In this document: piece after piece, positions 1-6,419 of the stretch
Numbering within the stretch: the first letter of the stretch is position 1
How the letters are laid out: each line of letters opens with the position of its first letter
Assembly (NCBI GenBank): GCA_030145965.1
Contig: JASKZT010000409.1
Coordinates: 1 to 6,559, forward strand
DNA: 6,559 nucleotides
Reading direction: 5' to 3'
DNA from: Ornithinimicrobium sp.
GTDB lineage: Bacteria > Actinomycetota > Actinomycetes > Actinomycetales > Dermatophilaceae
Position numbers and translations under genes: made by a program
Notes under the pieces: model-generated
Databases searched by the model: none
Seen by the model: the letters and a program-made list of their open reading frames with translations, nothing else
Told to the model about the DNA's origin: nothing

Positions 1-87
1 CCCGCCGTCGCGCGGCGCGGGCACGGGGGCCGGACCGCCGCGGCCGACCGGGCGGCCCGAGCGCCGCGGGCGGTTGGACCGGGGCAC
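1..87 (-). CDS. Probable N-terminus of a small basic Arg/Pro-rich protein (partial, runs off left edge)
   Basis: An open frame on the minus strand begins with GTG at 87 and stays open to base 1 (29 codons). It starts VPRSNRPRRSGRPVG and then becomes Gly/Pro/Ala/Arg-rich. Nearly all third codon positions are G or C (only one codon ends in T), as in its neighbours. The GTG lies 6 bp after the TGA of the upstream dehydrogenase gene. A GAGG that overlaps this stop, 4 bases before the GTG, may serve as ribosome binding site, which suggests translational coupling. The M-P-R-S-N-R-P-R-R opening resembles, from memory, a small actinobacterial protein with a Cys-rich (zinc-ribbon-like) C-terminus, sometimes labelled 'ATP/GTP-binding protein', found near nucS. 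That is recall, not a search. The cysteine part lies outside the window, so no function is assigned. The alternative is non-coding GC-rich DNA. Confidence 0.45.
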   Translation of the reverse strand, partial: MPRSNRPRRSGRPVGRGGPAPVPAPRDGG

Positions 88-93
88 CGCGCC

Positions 94-1806
94 TCAGGAG
101 GAGGTGAAGGGGCGGTCCAGGATCACGTGCTCGACGAGCAGCGGGGAGGCCTCCACGGCCTCGCGCGGCAGGCCCGAGCTGCCGGAGGCGAGCTCCTCGC
201 AGACCGCGAGCACGTCGTCGGCGCCGATGTGGTCGATCATCGCGAAGGGACCCATCGGGTAGCCCAGGCCGTGGCGGATCGCGGTGTCGATGTCCTCGAC
301 GCTGGCGTAGCCCTCGTCCAGCATGCGGACGGCGTCGTTGAGGTGGGGCACGAGCAGCGCGTCGACGACGAGCCCGGCGCGGTCGCGGCACACCACCGGC
401 TCGGCGCCGATCCTGGTGACCAGCTCGCGCAGCACCGCCACGGCGTCGTCGTCGCTGGCGCTGGTGCGACCGATCTCGACGACCTGGCCGTTCGGGGTCG
501 GTGCGTGCATGCGCAGGACGAGGCTGCGCGCGGGCCGGCCGGAGAGCGCGCCGAGCGCGACGGCGGCGGCGCTGTTGACCGTCGCGAGCACGGTGCCGGG
601 GCCGGTGACCTCGCCGAGATCGGCGAAGATGTCATCGACGTCCCGGCCGGGCAGCAGCCCCTCCACGCCGTCCTCGTCGCCGGCCAGCGGCCCCAGCTCG
701 AGCTCCTCGAGGTCGTCGACCTCCGTGTCCAGGTCCTGCGCCTCGATGACCACGTCGACCTCGGCGAGCGCGGCCAGGGCGTCGGAGTCGTCCACCTCGG
801 ACAGGTGCACGACCGCGTAGCCGCCGTTCTCCAGGCGCTCGACGAGGTCGTCGGCCACCTCCCCCGAGCCGACGACGCCGACGGACGTCACGCCGGCGGG
901 CTCGCCCTCGGCCGGCGTCAGGGCGTCGTCGACGAGCTGCCCGCTCCCCGGCCGGGCGTAGGTGTAGAAGCCACGCCCGCTCTTGCGCCCCAGCAGGCCG
1001 GCGGTGACCATGCGCCCGAGCATCGCGCTCGGGGCGTGCATCGGGGAGCGCGTGTGGGAGTAGATCACGTCGCCGATGTGGTGGCAGACGTCCAGGCCGA
1101 CGAGGTCGACGAGCGTGAGCGGCCCCATCGGCAGCCCGGCGCCGACGCGCATCGCCGTGTCGAGGTCCTCGCGGGAGACGTGCCCGTGCTCGAGCATCCG
1201 CAGCGCGGAGGTGAGGTAGCCGAAGAGCAGGTAGTTGGCGACGAAGCCGGCGCGGTCGCCGACGACGACGGGCTTCTTGCCCAGCCGGTGCGACAGCTCG
1301 ACGACGCCGTCGACCAGCGCCTGGTCGCTGCGCACGGTGGTGACGATCTCGACCAGCCGAAGCACCGGCGCGGGGTTGAAGAAGTGCATCCCCACGACCC
1401 GCTCGGGGTGCCGGGTCGGCGCGGCGATCTCGGTGATGGACAGGCTGGAGGTGTTGGAGGCCAGCACGGCGTCGGCGGCGACGATGTCGTCCAGCCGGCC
1501 GAAGACGTCGTGCTTGAGCGCCATGACCTCCGGCACGGCCTCGACGACGAGGTCGGCGTCGGCGAGGTCGGCCAGGTCGGTGGAGATCGTGACCCGCCCG
1601 AGGAGCTCGGCCTGCCCGGCCTCGTCGAGCCTGCCCCTGCCCACGGCGCGGTCGGTCGAGCCCTGCAGGATCGCGCGGCCGCGGTCGGCGAGCTCCTGCG
1701 TGGTCTCGACGCCGACGACCCGCAGCCCTCCCCTCGCGAAGACCTCCACGATGCCGGCACCCATGGTGCCCAGTCCGATGACCCCGACGGTGCTGATCTC
1801 GCGCAT
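94..1806 (-). CDS. 3-hydroxyacyl-CoA dehydrogenase, tandem-duplicated (3-hydroxybutyryl-CoA dehydrogenase-like)
   Basis: This 570-residue cytosolic enzyme is predicted to oxidise (S)-3-hydroxyacyl-CoA to 3-oxoacyl-CoA with NAD(P), or run in reverse, in fatty-acid or butyrate-type metabolism. Unit 1 (about residues 5-285) is complete. It has the dinucleotide loop GLGTMG (11-16), an acidic residue E34 at the end of strand 2, and the catalytic set S120 (ASNTSS), H141 (MHFFNP), E153 and N191. Their spacing matches human HADH S137/H158/E170/N208. The C-terminal domain carries GLPMGP (224-229). Unit 2 (about 307-535) repeats the fold but is divergent: GSGEVA (313-318) has lost the third glycine, S412, H434 and E444 remain, and the Asn position is D482. 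Usual single-unit enzymes are about 280-300 residues, so this is a two-unit form. The ATG is preceded 8 bases upstream by GAGAGG. The gene is divergent from nucS and likely co-transcribed with the partial gene downstream. The exact acyl-chain preference cannot be read from sequence. Confidence 0.93.
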   Translation of the reverse strand: MREISTVGVIGLGTMGAGIVEVFARGGLRVVGVETTQELADRGRAILQGSTDRAVGRGRLDEAGQAELLGRVTISTDLADLADADLVVEAVPEVMALKHDVFGRLDDIVAADAVLASNTSSLSITEIAAPTRHPERVVGMHFFNPAPVLRLVEIVTTVRSDQALVDGVVELSHRLGKKPVVVGDRAGFVANYLLFGYLTSALRMLEHGHVSREDLDTAMRVGAGLPMGPLTLVDLVGLDVCHHIGDVIYSHTRSPMHAPSAMLGRMVTAGLLGRKSGRGFYTYARPGSGQLVDDALTPAEGEPAGVTSVGVVGSGEVADDLVERLENGGYAVVHLSEVDDSDALAALAEVDVVIEAQDLDTEVDDLEELELGPLAGDEDGVEGLLPGRDVDDIFADLGEVTGPGTVLATVNSAAAVALGALSGRPARSLVLRMHAPTPNGQVVEIGRTSASDDDAVAVLRELVTRIGAEPVVCRDRAGLVVDALLVPHLNDAVRMLDEGYASVEDIDTAIRHGLGYPMGPFAMIDHIGADDVLAVCEELASGSSGLPREAVEASPLLVEHVILDRPFTSS

Positions 1807-1814
1807 GGCACGAT

Positions 1815-1820
1815 CCTCTC
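1815..1820 (-). promoter_or_regulatory. Shine-Dalgarno of the 3-hydroxyacyl-CoA dehydrogenase gene
   Basis: On the minus strand GAGAGG lies 8 bases before the ATG at 1806, a good ribosome-binding spacing that supports this start. It overlaps a GAGGAT hexamer (1813-1818) ending 6 bases before the ATG, the same position as the -10-like hexamers of the other genes here. The site could therefore be read either as a ribosome binding site or as part of a leaderless promoter. The sequence alone does not decide. Confidence 0.5.
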
Positions 1821-1852
1821 AGACGGGCGCGGGGGTATGCCGGCGCCCGCGC

Positions 1853-1858
1853 TAGGGT
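1853..1858 (+). promoter_or_regulatory. Probable -10 element of nucS (leaderless)
   Basis: TAGGGT fits the actinobacterial -10 pattern TANNNT and ends 7 bases before the GTG at 1866. That would place the transcription start on or next to the start codon. No Shine-Dalgarno sequence lies between it and the GTG, and no convincing -35 box is visible 16-19 bases upstream. Confidence 0.55.
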
Positions 1859-1865
1859 GGCCGGC

Positions 1866-2561
1866 GTGCGTGTCGTGATCGCCCGGTGCTCCGTCGACTA
1901 CCAGGGAGCCCTCGAGGCCCACCTGCCGCTGGCGACGAGGCTGCTCATGGTCAAGGCGGACGGGTCGGTGCTCGTCCACTCCGACGGAGGCTCCTACAAG
2001 CCCCTCAACTGGATGGCCCCGCCCTGCTCGATGGCCGAGGTCGAGCCGGACGAGCTCGAGCGGGAGGAGGGCGTGGGGTCGGTCTGGCTCGTCCAGCACG
2101 CCAGGCGCGAGGACCTGCTGCGCATCCGGCTGCACGAGGTGCTCTCCGACTCCTCGCACGAGCTGGGCATCGACCCCGGCCTCGTCAAGGACGGCGTCGA
2201 GGCGCAGCTGCAGGCGCTGCTGGCCGAGCACATCGGCACGCTCGGCGACGGCTGGACGCTGCTGCGGCGGGAGTTCCCCACCGCCATCGGCCCGGTCGAC
2301 ATCCTCTGCAAGGACGGCGAGGGGGCGACGGTCGCGGTCGAGATCAAGCGGCGCGGCGACATCGACGGCGTCGAGCAGCTGACCCGCTACCTCGAGCTGC
2401 TCAACCGCGACCCCCACCTGGCCCCCGTCCAGGGCGTCTTCGCCGCCCAGGTCATCAGGCCCCAGGCCCGCGTCCTGGCCACCGACCGAGGCATCCGCTG
2501 CGTGACGCTGGACTACGAGGCCCTGCGGGGGCGCGACGACGCCGGGTCGCGGCTCTTCTGA
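1866..2561 (+). CDS. nucS: Mismatch-specific endonuclease NucS/EndoMS
   Basis: This 231-residue DNA endonuclease cuts both strands at mismatches. It is the non-canonical mismatch-repair enzyme of Actinobacteria and some archaea, which mostly lack MutS/MutL. The N-terminal DNA-binding/dimerisation domain shows the family opening VIARCSVDY and the conserved KPLNWM (residues 45-50). The C-terminal RecB-like nuclease carries the PD-(D/E)xK set: D145 (GPVDIL), E159 and K161 (VEIKRRG). The D-to-E and E-to-K gaps of 14 and 2 equal those of archaeal EndoMS (D165/E179/K181). The tail ends in SRLF, resembling the clamp-binding C-terminus of actinobacterial homologues. I chose GTG 1866 because it gives the family-standard M-R-V-V-I start; an in-frame upstream codon at 1857 would add only three residues and would overlap the -10 box. 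Length agrees with the roughly 225-residue mycobacterial enzyme. It is divergent from the dehydrogenase gene. Confidence 0.96.
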   Translation: MRVVIARCSVDYQGALEAHLPLATRLLMVKADGSVLVHSDGGSYKPLNWMAPPCSMAEVEPDELEREEGVGSVWLVQHARREDLLRIRLHEVLSDSSHELGIDPGLVKDGVEAQLQALLAEHIGTLGDGWTLLRREFPTAIGPVDILCKDGEGATVAVEIKRRGDIDGVEQLTRYLELLNRDPHLAPVQGVFAAQVIRPQARVLATDRGIRCVTLDYEALRGRDDAGSRLF

Positions 2562-2587
2562 CCGCCGGCCGCGCGCTGCGGCAGGAT
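2558..2587 (+). promoter_or_regulatory. Candidate leaderless promoter of the GGT-like gene
   Basis: A CTGACC (2558-2563) resembling a -35 TTGACC overlaps the nucS stop codon. It is followed after 18 bases by CAGGAT (2582-2587), which ends exactly 6 bases before the ATG at 2594. There is no Shine-Dalgarno sequence in the 32-bp gap after nucS. This suggests the gene has its own start site, at the A of the ATG, rather than relying only on read-through from nucS. Confidence 0.4.
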
Positions 2588-2593
2588 GGCCCC

Positions 2594-4120
2594 ATGGTCC
2601 GTCGCGCGGCGATCGCCGCCCCCAACGCGCACGCCACGAGCGCCGCCGAGCACGCCCTGTCCGAGGGCGGCACCGCCGTCGACGCCGCCATCGCCGCGAT
2701 GGTCAGCGCGACGATCACCGAGCCGGGCATCGTGGCGCCGCTCGGCGGCTGCTTCCTCAACGTGTGGCCGGCCGACGGCGAGCCGGTCGTCATCGACGGC
2801 AACGTCGAGATGCCCGGTCGCGGCCAGCCGGCCGAGCGTCTCGGCGGCGGGCTGCTGGAGGTCGTCTCGCGCTACGGCGGGGGCATGACCACCTACGTGG
2901 GTCCCGGCTCGGTGGCCACGCCCGGCATGCTCGCCGCGATGGGCCTGGCCCACGAGCGCTACGGCGCGGCGCCGTGGGCGGACCTGCTCCACCCGGCGGC
3001 CGGGCAGGCCCGCACGGGCTTCGCCCTGAGCCGCACGGCGCAGTCCTACCTGGTGCTGGTCAGCGACACCATCCTGGCGTGGGACCCGGCCACCCGGGCG
3101 CGCTACACCGCCGACGGGCAGCCCCTGGAGGCCGGTCGCACGATCACCGACGAGACGCTGGCGCAGACGCTGGAGCAGATCGGGGCCGAAGGCTGGCAGT
3201 CGGTCCACACCGGCGACCTGGCCCGCCGGATCGACGCCGACATGCGCGATCGCGGCGGGCTGCTGCGCGCCGCCGACCTCGCGGCCTACGAGCCGGTGGT
3301 GCGCCCCGCGCTGCGCAGCCGGCTGGGCGCCTGGGACCTCGCCTGCAACCCGCCGCCGTCGATCGGGGGGCCGGTGCTCACGGCCATGCTGCGCCTGCTC
3401 CACGCGTGCTCCGAGGAGATCACGACCGCCCGGGCGGCGCAGGTGATGAAGGACGTGCTCGACATCCGCCTGGACCGGCTGGACACCGCCGAGGACCTCG
3501 CGGCGGCCGGGGAGGACCTGCTCGCGACCCTGCACTCCTCGGGCGCGGTCGGCCTGCCCACCTCGGCGTCCACCGCCCACGTCTCGGTCGTCGACGCGGA
3601 CGGGACGGCGTGCGCGATCACGGCGTCGGCGGGCTACGGGTCGGGGATGACCGTGGCCGGCACCGGGCTGGTCGCCAACAACGCCCTCGGCGAGCTCGAG
3701 CTCAACCGCCTGGGGCTGCACGCCCTGGAGCCCGGCACGCGGCTGGCGTCCAACATGGCGCCGACGACCGCGCGGCTGGAGGACGGCACCGTCCTGGCCA
3801 TCGGCACGCCGGGTGCCGACCGGATCACGACCGCGCTCGCCCAGGTCCTCATCCACGTCGCCCGGCACGGCGAGAGCCTCCAGACGGCGATCGACCGCCC
3901 ACGGATGCACCCGCGACGGATGGACGACGGCACCGACCGCATCGAGCACGAGCAGGACGACGACATCGCGGCCAGCCTCGACGCCGCCGGGCTGCCGCGG
4001 CACGAGCACCCGCCGCAGGCGATGTACTTCGGCGGGGTCGGCGGCGCGCTCCGGCGCCCGGACGGGACGCTCGAGGCCGGGGCCGACCCCCGCCGGGCGG
4101 CCGCGACGCTGGTGACCTGA
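2594..4120 (+). CDS. Gamma-glutamyltransferase-family Ntn hydrolase (divergent, predicted cytosolic)
   Basis: This 508-residue protein has the GGT fold. Enzymes of the family self-cleave before a threonine that then acts as nucleophile on amide or gamma-glutamyl bonds. The large-subunit part (1-326) has the usual opening with GGTAVDAAIA (25-34) and GGPVL (258-262). The predicted nucleophile is T327 in STAHVS (326-331), followed by GSG (349-351), NN (362-363) and PGTRLASNMAPT (380-391). Against E. coli GGT, several glutamate-pocket residues differ by my manual alignment. The loop with the carboxylate-binding Arg114 is replaced by IDGNVEMPGR, N411 becomes S345, Q430 becomes A364, D433 becomes E367, S463 becomes N387 and G484 becomes A408. 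The catalytic core is thus kept while glutathione specificity is doubtful; another amide or acyl substrate is possible. There is no signal peptide, whereas many bacterial GGTs are exported. Start ATG 2594 fits the family N-terminus. It lies 32 bp after nucS with no visible functional link. Confidence 0.85.
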   Translation: MVRRAAIAAPNAHATSAAEHALSEGGTAVDAAIAAMVSATITEPGIVAPLGGCFLNVWPADGEPVVIDGNVEMPGRGQPAERLGGGLLEVVSRYGGGMTTYVGPGSVATPGMLAAMGLAHERYGAAPWADLLHPAAGQARTGFALSRTAQSYLVLVSDTILAWDPATRARYTADGQPLEAGRTITDETLAQTLEQIGAEGWQSVHTGDLARRIDADMRDRGGLLRAADLAAYEPVVRPALRSRLGAWDLACNPPPSIGGPVLTAMLRLLHACSEEITTARAAQVMKDVLDIRLDRLDTAEDLAAAGEDLLATLHSSGAVGLPTSASTAHVSVVDADGTACAITASAGYGSGMTVAGTGLVANNALGELELNRLGLHALEPGTRLASNMAPTTARLEDGTVLAIGTPGADRITTALAQVLIHVARHGESLQTAIDRPRMHPRRMDDGTDRIEHEQDDDIAASLDAAGLPRHEHPPQAMYFGGVGGALRRPDGTLEAGADPRRAAATLVT

Positions 4121-4154
4121 GCGCGCTCCGCAGGCGGGCCCGGCCGCCGCTGCC

Positions 4155-4160
4155 TACGGT
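4155..4160 (+). promoter_or_regulatory. Probable -10 element of the small acidic-protein gene (leaderless)
   Basis: TACGGT fits TANNNT and ends 6 bases before the ATG at 4167, the spacing expected when transcription begins at the ATG itself. No Shine-Dalgarno sequence and no clear -35 box are present in the 46-bp gap after the GGT-like gene. Confidence 0.5.
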
Positions 4161-4166
4161 GGGTCC

Positions 4167-4409
4167 ATGAGCCATCACGAGCACGACCAGAGCGACCCCG
4201 AGGTGCGCCAGGCCAAGCAGGAGGCGGCGGAGAACGTCGTCGAGCGCGTGGAGTCGTGGCAGGACGGCGCCGAGGAGCAGACCGTCCGCGAGGAGCTGGC
4301 CGAGGGCATGGCGCGGGCCGAGGTCGAGGTCGACGACGCCGAGCTGGACGAGACGGCCGCACAGATCCACGCGACCGGCAAGGCCGACCGCACCCCCCAC
4401 GCCCACTGA
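4167..4409 (+). CDS. Small acidic protein of unknown function
   Basis: This is an 80-residue soluble protein that I do not recognise as a named family. It has about 22 Asp/Glu against 7 Lys/Arg, so it is strongly acidic. Residues 12-65 are rich in Ala, Glu, Val and Gln with no proline and look mostly alpha-helical, possibly coiled-coil. Histidines cluster at the two ends (H3, H4, H6 and H78, H80, plus H68), which could bind metal, but there is no cysteine. There is no signal peptide or membrane segment. Codon use is like its neighbours, with G/C at most third positions, and a TACGGT -10 box sits 6 bases before the ATG, both supporting a real gene. It lies between the GGT-like and adenosyltransferase genes, each with a separate promoter-like signal. 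Possible roles such as an adaptor or metal carrier are guesses. Confidence 0.75.
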   Translation: MSHHEHDQSDPEVRQAKQEAAENVVERVESWQDGAEEQTVREELAEGMARAEVEVDDAELDETAAQIHATGKADRTPHAH

Positions 4410-4446
4410 CCGGACACCTCGGGTGGTGGCACCACGCCCCTCCCGC

Positions 4447-4477
4447 GTGACGGCGCGCGGCATACCCCTGGCACGAT
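4447..4477 (+). promoter_or_regulatory. Candidate leaderless promoter of the adenosyltransferase gene
   Basis: GTGACG (4447-4452) as a weak -35 is followed after 19 bases by CACGAT (4472-4477), which ends 6 bases before the ATG at 4484. There is no Shine-Dalgarno sequence before the ATG. The spacer contains GGCATACCCC (4459-4468), a 10-mer also present in the opposite orientation in the dehydrogenase/nucS intergenic region. No cobalamin riboswitch is possible in so short a leader. Confidence 0.4.
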
Positions 4478-4483
4478 GCGGTC

Positions 4484-5146
4484 ATGGTCAACCTCACCCG
4501 CATCTACACGCGCACCGGCGACGACGGCTCCACCGCCCTGGGCGACCTGGGCCGGACGTCGAAGAACGACCCCCGTCTCGTCGCCTACGCGGACACCGAC
4601 GAGGCCAACTCCCTCATCGGCGTGGCGATCGCCGCAGGTGAGCTGCCGCCCGAGATGGTGGCCACGCTGACCCGCATCCAGAACGACCTGTTCGACGTCG
4701 GCGCCGACCTGTCGATGCCGCTGCGCGCCAGCTACGACTGGAAGCCCCTGCGGGTGCAGGCCGAGTGGATCGACGAGCTCGAGACCGACTGCGACGCCTA
4801 CAACGAGCACCTCGCGCCGCTGCGCTCCTTCATCCTGCCCGGCGGCACGCCCGGCTCGGCCCACCTGCACGTCGCGCGGACCGTGGCGCGCCGCGCCGAG
4901 CGCGCGGCGTGGGCGGCGCTCGAGGCCCACGGCGACCAGCCGGCCGACGAGGGGGACCCCAAGGGCACCGGCGGCGTCAACGCCCTGGCGCCGAAGTACC
5001 TCAACCGCCTCTCCGACCTGCTCTTCATCCTGGCCCGGGTGGCCAACCTCTCCGGCGAGGGCGACGTGCTCTGGCAGCCGGGCGGCGGGCGGGTGGACGT
5101 GCCCGAGAAGCGCCGCAGGCGCTCGCCGAGCACCGACGAGGCCTGA
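4484..5146 (+). CDS. PduO-type ATP:cob(I)alamin adenosyltransferase
   Basis: This 220-residue cytosolic enzyme transfers the 5'-deoxyadenosyl group of ATP to cob(I)alamin, giving adenosylcobalamin for enzymes such as methylmalonyl-CoA mutase. The N-terminal ATP loop reads TRTGDDGSTALGD (9-21). It is followed by DTDEANSLIG (37-46), LFDVGADLS (69-77), FILPGG (116-121), the arginine-rich helix around R132, R136 and R137, and YLNRLSDLLFILAR (172-185). By manual alignment D39, F116, R132 and R136 match D35, F112, R128 and R132 of the Lactobacillus reuteri enzyme, the residues of the subunit salt bridge, the corrinoid lower face and the ATP site. A Gly/Asp/Pro-rich loop (about 148-164) sits before the last conserved helix, and the tail is basic (EKRRRR, 208-213). 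The protein is of the usual trimeric family type. It converges with the citrate-synthase-like gene, 30 bp away. Whether it serves de novo synthesis or salvage is not shown. Confidence 0.94.
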   Translation: MVNLTRIYTRTGDDGSTALGDLGRTSKNDPRLVAYADTDEANSLIGVAIAAGELPPEMVATLTRIQNDLFDVGADLSMPLRASYDWKPLRVQAEWIDELETDCDAYNEHLAPLRSFILPGGTPGSAHLHVARTVARRAERAAWAALEAHGDQPADEGDPKGTGGVNALAPKYLNRLSDLLFILARVANLSGEGDVLWQPGGGRVDVPEKRRRRSPSTDEA

Positions 5147-5176
5147 GCCGCGACCGGGCCCTCGCCGCCGGCCTCC

Positions 5177-6385
5177 TCAGCGGGCGCCGGTGTAGATCCC
5201 GGTGAGCCGGAAGCGCATCCCCGGCTCCTCCAGCTCCTCGAGGGCGTGCGCCGTCCAGCCGGCGGTGCGGGCGACGGCGAAGAGGGCCGCCCCGGTGTCG
5301 CGCGGCAGGCCGTCCACGACCGCCCACAGCGCCAGCGGCAGGTCGACCGTCATCGGCCACCCGCGGCGCGCGAGCAGCTCCTCGCGCAGCAGCTCCACGG
5401 CGTCGAGGACCTGGGGGGCGCACCTGGCGCTGACCCGGCGGTAGAGCTCGTCGGCCCTGGGGTCGCGCTGCTCGTAGACGACGTGCCCGAACCCTACGGG
5501 CGGGCGGTCGGCGGCGAGCGCCTGGCCGAGCGCGGCCCGGGGGTCCTCCAGCGCGTCGCGGACCCAGCCGTAGGCCGCGCTCGGCGCCATGACGTGCACC
5601 GGGCTGTCGGCGGTCGCCAGGGCCGCGAGGAGCGCCGAGTAGGTGTCCGCTCCCCCGGAGACCGCCACCCGCAGCGCGGTGGTCGAGACGGCCATGTCGT
5701 GGTCGGCGAGCAGGATGAGGGCCGCGTCCACGTCGGTCACGCGGCCGGTGCCCAGGGCCGCGGCCAGCCGGGCGGCGACCGGGGCGGTGCCGGGCAGCGC
5801 CGCATCCGCCGGCCGGCCGGCGCGGCTGCCCGACGGGTCGGGCAGGGCGAGAGCGGCGACGAGGAGCCCGAGGCTGCGCGCGCCCGCCGCGACCACGGCA
5901 TCGGGTCGGCGGTCGTGACGCCCCGGGTCGGTGGCCCCGGCGAGGAGCACGGCGTGCTTGAGGCGGTCGAGCACGCTCGTACGGGGCGGCAGGGCCGCCA
6001 GGACGCGCCCGAGCGCCTCTCGCTCGCGCTCGTCCGGACGTCGAGGACCGGCGTCCTGACCCCACAGCAGGGCGCAGACGTCCTCGAAGACGGCGCTGCG
6101 GGAGAGCTCGACCACGTCGCGCCCGCGGTAGGAGAGCTGGTCACCGTGGATCCGGGTGATCTGGGTGCGCACCTCGACGGGGTCGTCGGCCGGCCGGCGT
6201 GCGGGACGGGCCAGGCGGTCGCGCAGGGCCTGGACCGACCTCACCTCGAAGAGGCTGCCGCCTGGGCCCCCGCGGCGGGAGGGCGTGAGGAGGCCACGGC
6301 TGACGTAGGCGTAGACGGTCTCGACCTTCACGCCCAGGTAGGCGGCGACCTGGGCGGTCGTCATCGTGGGTTCCGCGCGGCTCAT
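5177..6385 (-). CDS. Helix-turn-helix/citrate-synthase fusion protein (putative metabolite-responsive regulator or synthase)
   Basis: From ATG 6385 the protein has 402 residues. Alternative in-frame starts are GTG 6397 (406) and ATG 6364 (395); none has a strong ribosome binding site and all keep the HTH. Numbering below is from GTG 6397. Residues 12-60 form a MerR/excisionase-like helix-turn-helix (TTAQVAAYLGVKVETVYAYV, then a Gly-rich wing). Residues 75-406 are citrate-synthase-like, with H233 (LADHD), H268 (SPVH), H305 (GFGH) and D352 (TVDL) in the places of pig citrate synthase H238, H274, H320 and D375. DPR (312-314) and R377 (FAVARTAGWTAH) are also kept. The usual PLHGGA is PVHVMA, so the residues after the second histidine are changed. 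Condensing activity is thus possible but uncertain. This domain architecture is known in bacteria, often beside another citrate synthase gene as here. The divergent position and the TTGA/TCAA sites suggest it may regulate its neighbour and itself, an inference. Confidence 0.9.
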   Translation of the reverse strand: MSRAEPTMTTAQVAAYLGVKVETVYAYVSRGLLTPSRRGGPGGSLFEVRSVQALRDRLARPARRPADDPVEVRTQITRIHGDQLSYRGRDVVELSRSAVFEDVCALLWGQDAGPRRPDEREREALGRVLAALPPRTSVLDRLKHAVLLAGATDPGRHDRRPDAVVAAGARSLGLLVAALALPDPSGSRAGRPADAALPGTAPVAARLAAALGTGRVTDVDAALILLADHDMAVSTTALRVAVSGGADTYSALLAALATADSPVHVMAPSAAYGWVRDALEDPRAALGQALAADRPPVGFGHVVYEQRDPRADELYRRVSARCAPQVLDAVELLREELLARRGWPMTVDLPLALWAVVDGLPRDTGAALFAVARTAGWTAHALEELEEPGMRFRLTGIYTGAR

Positions 6386-6419
6386 CCGGCCCGCCACGAT
6401 GGCAGCGGCCTGCTGTGTA

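Noticed and set aside
1..107. Plus-strand gene entering from the left and ending at TGA 105-107
   Set aside because: The frame gives only an Arg/Gly/Pro-rich string overlapping the dehydrogenase end. The minus-strand GTG frame fits the context better.
127..1878. Long plus-strand open frame (583 codons) opposite the dehydrogenase gene
   Set aside because: It is the antisense shadow expected in high-GC DNA. Its product is a low-complexity Asp/Gly/Val/Arg-rich string without motifs, while the opposite strand encodes a clear enzyme.
1886..4120. 744-codon open frame joining nucS sequence in another frame to the GGT-like protein, suggesting a fusion
   Set aside because: The part before 2594 is an out-of-frame Arg/Ala/Gly-rich reading of nucS. 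The GGT family N-terminus begins at the ATG at 2594, which has its own promoter-like signal.
4423..4435. Hairpin GTGGT-GGC-ACCAC after the small acidic-protein gene as a terminator
   Set aside because: The stem is only 5 bp with a 3-base loop and there is no T tract after it, so it is too weak to call.
4410..4483. Cobalamin riboswitch upstream of the adenosyltransferase gene
   Set aside because: The gap is only 74 bases, far too short for a B12 riboswitch, and I see no B12-box-like sequence.
5147..5176. Bidirectional terminator in the 30-bp convergent gap between the adenosyltransferase and HTH/citrate-synthase genes
   Set aside because: Only short GGCC/CCGG self-complementary pieces are visible, as expected by chance at this GC content, and there are no T/A tracts.
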